Below, piece after piece: positions 58,343 to 64,000 of a stretch of 64,000 nucleotides of DNA. Made by a program: the position numbers and the translations under genes. The stretch is from Anisakis pegreffii (taxonomy: Eukaryota; Nematoda; Chromadorea; Rhabditida; Anisakidae), in assembly GCA_035041965.1 (NCBI GenBank), contig JAPYMA010002560.1, positions 1 to 64,000 on the forward strand, read 5' to 3'. The notes under the pieces were generated by a model. That model searched no databases, was not told where the DNA came from, and saw only the letters and a list, made by a program, of their open reading frames with translations. Positions within the stretch are counted from its first letter, which is position 1; each line of letters opens with the position of its first letter.

Positions 58343-61300
58343 GTCACCTTAAAACACTCGCCGGAAATCTTTCAACTTATGCAAATTGAAAGTATCCTTT
58401 CAACAGTGACGAACTGACTACATCCGCCATAACATAACCTTTAGATCATCGGCACTGAAAACCAACGAGTTGCACTCAATTCCTAATTGGTGGATTATAA
58501 AATATAAACGAGAAAACGACTGAAAATTATTTAGCTGCAATGAGACAATATGCGTGATATAACATCATATGAATGAAGATGTAAAAAAAAACAACAATTC
58601 AATAAGATGCTCATTTTCTCAATCTGTGTAATCATCATATGGCATCAATCACATGCGATGATTATTCATTGATCAAATCAATTTAAAAACTGTGAAAAAA
58701 GCACTGAACAAGGGCAGTGAGAGATTTTAATGGATATCTGTCACCGAAGCAACTCGTCGCAATTGTCTCTGCTGACAACAAAACATTCTGAAAGATGTAT
58801 TCGTGGAAAGAACAAAGCCTAGGATATGCATGCCTATGTATGGTGATAGTTCGCAGTAATGATGCATCACACACTTGAACGGATTTTGATACATTCAGTG
58901 ACATCTCGTAGCAACGTTTTGATCGCAGATGTGAGCATTTGTTACTAGAGAGGATTTTAATATCTTTAATGAAACGGAAAAAGCATTTTACAGCCGCACT
59001 TCTCATTCTTCTAGAACATTTCCATGTGTAGGATTGTTGACACAGTAAGTTAATGCAAATCTCAAAACCCATATCCCAACGGAAAGGTTCTACTCCAAAA
59101 GCAAATACTGAAGTGGTTTCTGTAGTTGGTTGATGAAAATGACTGCAACATACGGGTGGACCAGACCGAAATGAGTGGATTATAATCATTCATACTTTTG
59201 TCATCGACGTTCATTTTATCACCGCTATCGCCTTTCACTGTGTTGGACTGCGCAACTTGTTAGCTACACTAATGAGCTAAAGAATTCACAATAAACCAGA
59301 ATAAAGTTGTTTGTGATTTTCCGAATAAGACGGATTATTTAAAACTTCAAAATAGCTATTAAAACTTTCGCATGCAGCAATCAATCGCAAGCATTCAGCA
59401 ACTACCATTTATTTGTTTCGATAATTGCAACTTTTGTTGCTTTTTGAATGGGTATGTTACCCATTCGAACTCAAATTATAGCGTTGATGGTAACACCGAA
59501 ATGAGGGATATCATGTGTTCAACAGCACATCAAAATTCTTTATTTATTTTCTTCATGGTCCGTGATTTGAACTATACCCAATTACGACAATCCCATCCCC
59601 AATCCCGACATTTTTCAAGGCGACCGCATTTTCGAGATTGCCGACTTTCTCCATCTCTGACTCTTCCGGCATTATCGAGGATTCTCTTTCACCGAAATTT
59701 TTTGGATGAATTCCCTGGAGAATTCACGAAAATTAATAAACCTGAATCAAATCGCCAACACGTGAATTTGCAGCAATTTCACCAGCAGCGTTCACAGGAT
59801 TTATGTGCTACTGCATCCTCATAAGCGAATTGTGCGAATTTTTGAGTTGGTTCTCTCGGAATGCTGCGGTTGTGTTATTCAATAGTGTTGATGCTTGCTG
59901 CGACTGAGAGGATGTCTACTCTACTCTGCAGCAGGGCAAGAAACCAGGAGAGGATTTGGTCACGGAAAGCGCAGCGTGGAGACAGTCTATTTGCAACAAA
60001 GGTACCACTATCCGTGACGCATTCTCGCTGTACCTTTACCGATATTCCCAGACAAGAAGTCGAGCACTTTTCAGTATGACGCTATGTTCTCGCTTATTTA
60101 ACTGAACAGCTGTCATTCCTTTAATCTCCAGAATCCGTTCATACAAATAGGATTTGCGCATTTCCGAACCCATTGAGAATAAGATGAAAATGTTCGGTCG
60201 TTTCGTTGGAATAGATGTGAACGATTAAGTGTCTTATTAACTTGTTGCTTTTCTCGATTAGTGTTTATTATACTCATTACGCTGCATTGGTGACAACGCT
60301 TTCATGCGAAGTGTGAAAACAAGTGTAATTTGGTTGTATTTGATTGTCGTTCTACAATAGCAACAATAGCTGTTTTGTTCTTATAGCCACAATAAGTTTC
60401 ACTAATTGCTCAAATTCTTTTGTCATGATACGTATGATCTCATAGTTTAATATCTCATGTTTTTATTGTTCATTTGATTCATCACGCAATGCGCACCTCT
60501 TGCGTAACACAAGCCGATCTAGTAGGTGATCTTTTCGCTTCAGTTCACAAAAGAACTGAGGAAATAGTGACGTTGTGGAGCAATAAGGTAGGTGCCACCT
60601 CAGTTTTGAACATTCCACTAAACTTCTAGTTTAATGGAATTAATAAACACGATTTAGAGTGATGAGCTTATATTCGAAATAGGATACTGAGAAGATCACG
60701 TGGGATATATGGATGGATCATAAATCAAACGTCATCTATAGTGTTTTCATTGTTGACAGCACATTCTATAAAAAGACCAATGGAACAGATTGTTGAAAAT
60801 ACAACGATAAAGACAGATTATTCAGTTACTTGGGAAACTGAAGTAAATCACCCTGGAGAAATGAGTAAATGCTTGTTAGAAAACGTATTGTTTTAGTGTT
60901 CACATAAATCAATAATCGCCTCAGCAAACATTTATTTATGCGTCATCAAAAAAAACATCTGCGGAAGAAATGGAGCATCAACGATTGCCCAAGACGAATG
61001 GAAATCAAAATTTCATGATATCATTGTTGCTACTGTTTGGGTACACTGCTGGAAAATGTTGCATTCAAACAAAAACAAAAAGGATAAACAGGAATAATTG
61101 AAGGCAGAGAAAAGAAATCTGCTGTGAGTAATCTTCAATTTACACTACAGGGGATCACACATGTAAACATATCTGTTGCAATGGCTGAGTATGTATCTGC
61201 TGTAAAATGACGTGCTATCCTGAAAAAATGATTGAACAATTGAAGCTTTTCGGTGCATTTTTGGATGCTCAACCAGCGAACATTCGCCTTTCAATCCTAC

Positions 61301-61739
61301 GATGATCCTAGTCCAGATCAACTCCAAGTGATATCATAGAAAAAAAAGCAGACATTCGGAAATTAATAGTTGAAAATACATAGTTGTAAGTGATCAAAAT
61401 TTCAGTGCAAATAATCATTGGGTAGGCATGAACGCACCTGAACAATTCTTCTGATTCGACGGTTGACAGCGATGCAAGAACGTTGGAAAGATAACAGTTT
61501 AATGGTAATTATATGCAGTGACATGGTGATTGCAACAAAAAAATGAATGGATGGATGCTATCTTCAGAAGTGGAAGTATGAAATGAAGCAGATTTTTCCA
61601 AGTAGAAAGTTCTCAGTTCATGATAATTAGGTGTATGTTGAAATAATGTTAAGCTCATCCTACCCTAGATAAAGTTTGTCGCAGATAATAGGCACATCCA
61701 ATTGAGCAAAATACAATGTTTAATCATCATCTAACATCC
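58343..61739. other. No recognised gene
   Basis: The longest minus-strand frame (58683-59189, 168 codons) has no recognisable motif, codon order or splice context. A plus-strand frame at 59372-59824 is equally unsupported. No RNA gene found. Confidence 0.45.
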
Positions 61740-61940
61740 TCCCATCTGAAGGAGACGAAGACAAGAGAAAAGAGAGAACAAATTGGGAACAAGAAGAAGA
61801 AAGTGAAAGGTAAAAATAGGGAAAAAAAAGTACTAATCCAGCAAAATATATCCTAGAATTCGGTTATTTTTTGGACCAGACCATTTTGCGTCCCACTCCT
61901 CCCCCCCCCCGTCGCCAAAAACATTCTGACTGCGACACTG
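61740..61940. mobile_element. Relative of the 12.7-kb CAGTGGCG element, reverse orientation
   Basis: Its right part (TTATTTTTTGGACCAGACCAT..., then TCCCACTCC and a C tract) matches the reverse complement of the left part of the element at 12698. It ends GCGACACTG (61940), comparable to CAGTGGCG reversed. A purine-rich interior mirrors the other's pyrimidine tract. The left end is not defined. Confidence 0.55.
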
Positions 61941-62042
61941 CTCACTTTTCAATGAATGCATTTCGAGCAACATGCACAACTGACATGTGATTATGCTTCA
62001 AAAGTTTATTACAGATTATCAGAGCAATTCGTTATTTTAGAA

Positions 62043-62859
62043 CAGTGGTTCTCACGTTCGGGTGCTCCATTACCTCTTTTCATGATCTGGCAGTCCAACG
62101 TTACTCCCACCCTTTCCGTCTGATACAAGAAATTATGAATTCAAGGCATAAATTCAGGAAGAAACGGAAAAAATGGAAATGCATGAAAAGCTATTGTCCA
62201 TGACATGCTCACTTCAAACTGATTCAGATGGATTCTCATTCTTTTCAAACGTGTTGTATTTATTCTCATAGCTATTACGTGCGAGTATCGTTCTCTTCAT
62301 GAGTTTTTCTCATTCACTTCGTCTCATTTCACTTCACAGTTCGAATCAATTTCTTATTCTGTAGCATATACTATTTACTGAATGCGTTGACGAGTGTTGA
62401 CAGCCGAAATCAACAATACATCAATCGAATATTATTGCTCAACCACGTTCGACAGTCAAATGATCAATTACAGAGTGTATTTGATAGAATGAGAATTTGA
62501 CTATAATTGTTGAGTGAAATGAATGAGAAATTAGCAGAAGCGAACAATTTTGGTGATAAAAGATATAAGAGCGATTGTAGTAGCAAGGAAAAGAATGAAA
62601 ACGCTGTTAAAACAAATGATAACCCTGTTAGACCTGGACGAGCTAGTAATACTCAGAAAATAAGCGAATGAAGAGTGTTGCCATCAACTAACCGCATTTA
62701 CATACTCGAGTTATAAAGTATCATCACAATGGGGTTCTCTCATGACACAGAAACTGCACGAAACACTAATTTTCCGACCCCCTCCATTACCCCTTGACAC
62801 CTCCAAATTACCCAAAATGGGTCATTCCACCTCCCACCCCATTCCCATGAGAACCATTG
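62043..62859. mobile_element. Best-preserved copy of the 0.8-kb hAT-type family
   Basis: 817 bp. Ends CAGTGGTTCTCA and TGAGAACCATTG are inverted repeats of the hAT kind, with a perfect 8-bp target duplication TTTTAGAA (62035-62042 and 62860-62867). Adjacent inner segments (TTACC/CCAAATTACCC) are also partly symmetric. It has no transposase frame, so movement needed a protein encoded elsewhere. Confidence 0.93.
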
Positions 62860-62867
62860 TTTTAGAA

Positions 62868-64000
62868 GAAAGACGTTGCGATCAAAAGTCATCCTGCGTA
62901 AGCATGTCCGCAGAGGAATTGACACACCAATGATAATAAGGATAACGCCATCACAATGAAATGACAGTCAGATTCATGAATCTATCAGATTTCAGTTGAA
63001 TTCAAACGATTACGAGGTTGAGTGCTGTACAGCAAAATTCAGACAATACAGTGAATTTTGCTCAGATATGCTACTCGATAGCGACAGTGATTCAATTCAA
63101 CTTTCATTCTAATGAATGACTGCTATTGTGAGACATGATGCGTCCGTTCGGTTTTATACCTCAATGCAGCAAAAATGTTATCCAGAGTGTTTAGGGTATC
63201 ACGTTTGATCTGTACACTTTTGGAATGATTTGAATGCTTTTGTCATCCGATTGCAAAATCGTAATCAAATATTCAAATTAGTGAGATACGCATACAATGC
63301 ATGGATTTGCTATCACTAATTTGCGTAATGGATTGATTATTACTTGGACATCGAATGGTTGTTTCGTCAATCGCAGTGGGCGATCGGCGGAATATTTATT
63401 TTATTAGAGTAATGATTATTTATTGAATTGGTATTTGATTGCGTTTAATTGTGCAAAGTATTCACGGCGACCAATTATTTACTCGGTTGTGTTCGGTTGG
63501 CCTGCTCGCCTAGCCAGCGGGGTGGCGTAAATTGAGGCTAAAACAATGCGCACGGAAACGCGAGCATTGTGGCCAACAACGTTATAAACGTTTGATAGCC
63601 TGGCCGATCTAACTACCTGATCCAGGTAATTTGCGTCATGATGGTGAATAGGAATAATAATAATGCGCGCACAAGGTTTAAATTATTCATAATAATGTTT
63701 GCTCTCATCGCGTTTTTTTTCGAGACTGATGACGTTACGCACCAACTTGTTGTGCGTCAGAGCGATTGTTATCTGTTTTTTTTTTGATATGAAATTTGAT
63801 ACCGTTCAGATTTGTGAACTCAAGCGTACTGCTCGTGAACACTGAAGGTGTGTGTCATGGACAACTAATACACAGGAGAGGTTATTGGTTATGTAACACT
63901 CTTTAAGGTAGCATTTATTAACATTGAGGAAAAATTTTTAGTTGATAACAGTTCATTAATATTTGGTGCAATAACACGTGATTATCATTATTATTATTTT
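62868..64000. other. No recognised gene; GC-richer patch near 63.48-63.62 kb
   Basis: The patch contains GCCTGCTCGCCTAGCCAG, a dyad near CATTGTGGCCAAC, and the near-palindrome AACGTTATAAACGTT. It stands out from the AT-rich surroundings and could be a promoter or conserved element, but I cannot assign it. Confidence 0.35.

Noticed and set aside
58683..59189. 168-codon minus-strand frame
   Set aside because: It has no recognisable domain, splice context or repeat support, and such lengths can arise by chance in 64 kb.

Overview
This is nuclear DNA of an animal, most probably a nematode. Introns are GT..AG with the short TTTCAG-type acceptor usual in nematodes. The genes are split into many small exons, the non-coding DNA is AT-rich, and the main gene resembles nematode lov-1. 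I cannot name the species or clade. No bacterial operon, tRNA, rRNA or CRISPR array is visible.

Layout. 1-5.7 kb: no recognisable gene, but a perfect hairpin and part of a degenerate satellite. 5.69-8.04 kb (+): a complete five-exon 14-3-3 gene. 8.9-10.7 kb: a second block of the same satellite, including two nearly identical 404-bp units. About 11.7-41.25 kb (+): one large polycystin-1/LOV-1-type gene in about 50 exons. Most splice phases agree and the 3' end is well resolved, but the first exon is not. Its order is N-terminal exons, a very large Ser/Thr mucin-like exon, a REJ-like region, GAIN/GPS, TM1, PLAT, further membrane segments, the polycystin (TOP) domain, the channel core and a short C-terminal coiled-coil tail. 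44.8-45.4 kb and 47.5-48.5 kb (+): two secreted Gly/Cys-rich repeat proteins. 50-54 kb: three diverged copies of a promoter-like module. The rest to 64 kb has no gene I can support.

Mobile elements shape the window. A 0.8-kb hAT-type non-autonomous family (ends CAGTGGTTCTCA) occurs near 20.8-21.6, 29.9-30.8 and 62.0-62.9 kb. A different element of about 1.17 kb sits at 18.56-19.72 kb inside a polycystin intron, and its 8-bp target duplication copies that intron's splice acceptor. A third CAGTGGCG-type element cuts into the N-terminal exons of the same gene. Small foldback elements lie at 43.7 and 56.3 kb.

Function. The 14-3-3 protein is a general phosphoserine/phosphothreonine adaptor. The polycystin-1 homologue would act as a membrane receptor or channel subunit, in nematodes known in ciliated male sensory neurons together with PKD-2. 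The Gly/Cys proteins look like cross-linked extracellular structural material. Nothing in the window ties these genes into one pathway. The most unusual points are the duplicated splice acceptor, a charge reversal at the channel filter motif (LGD to LGR), and the repeated promoter module.
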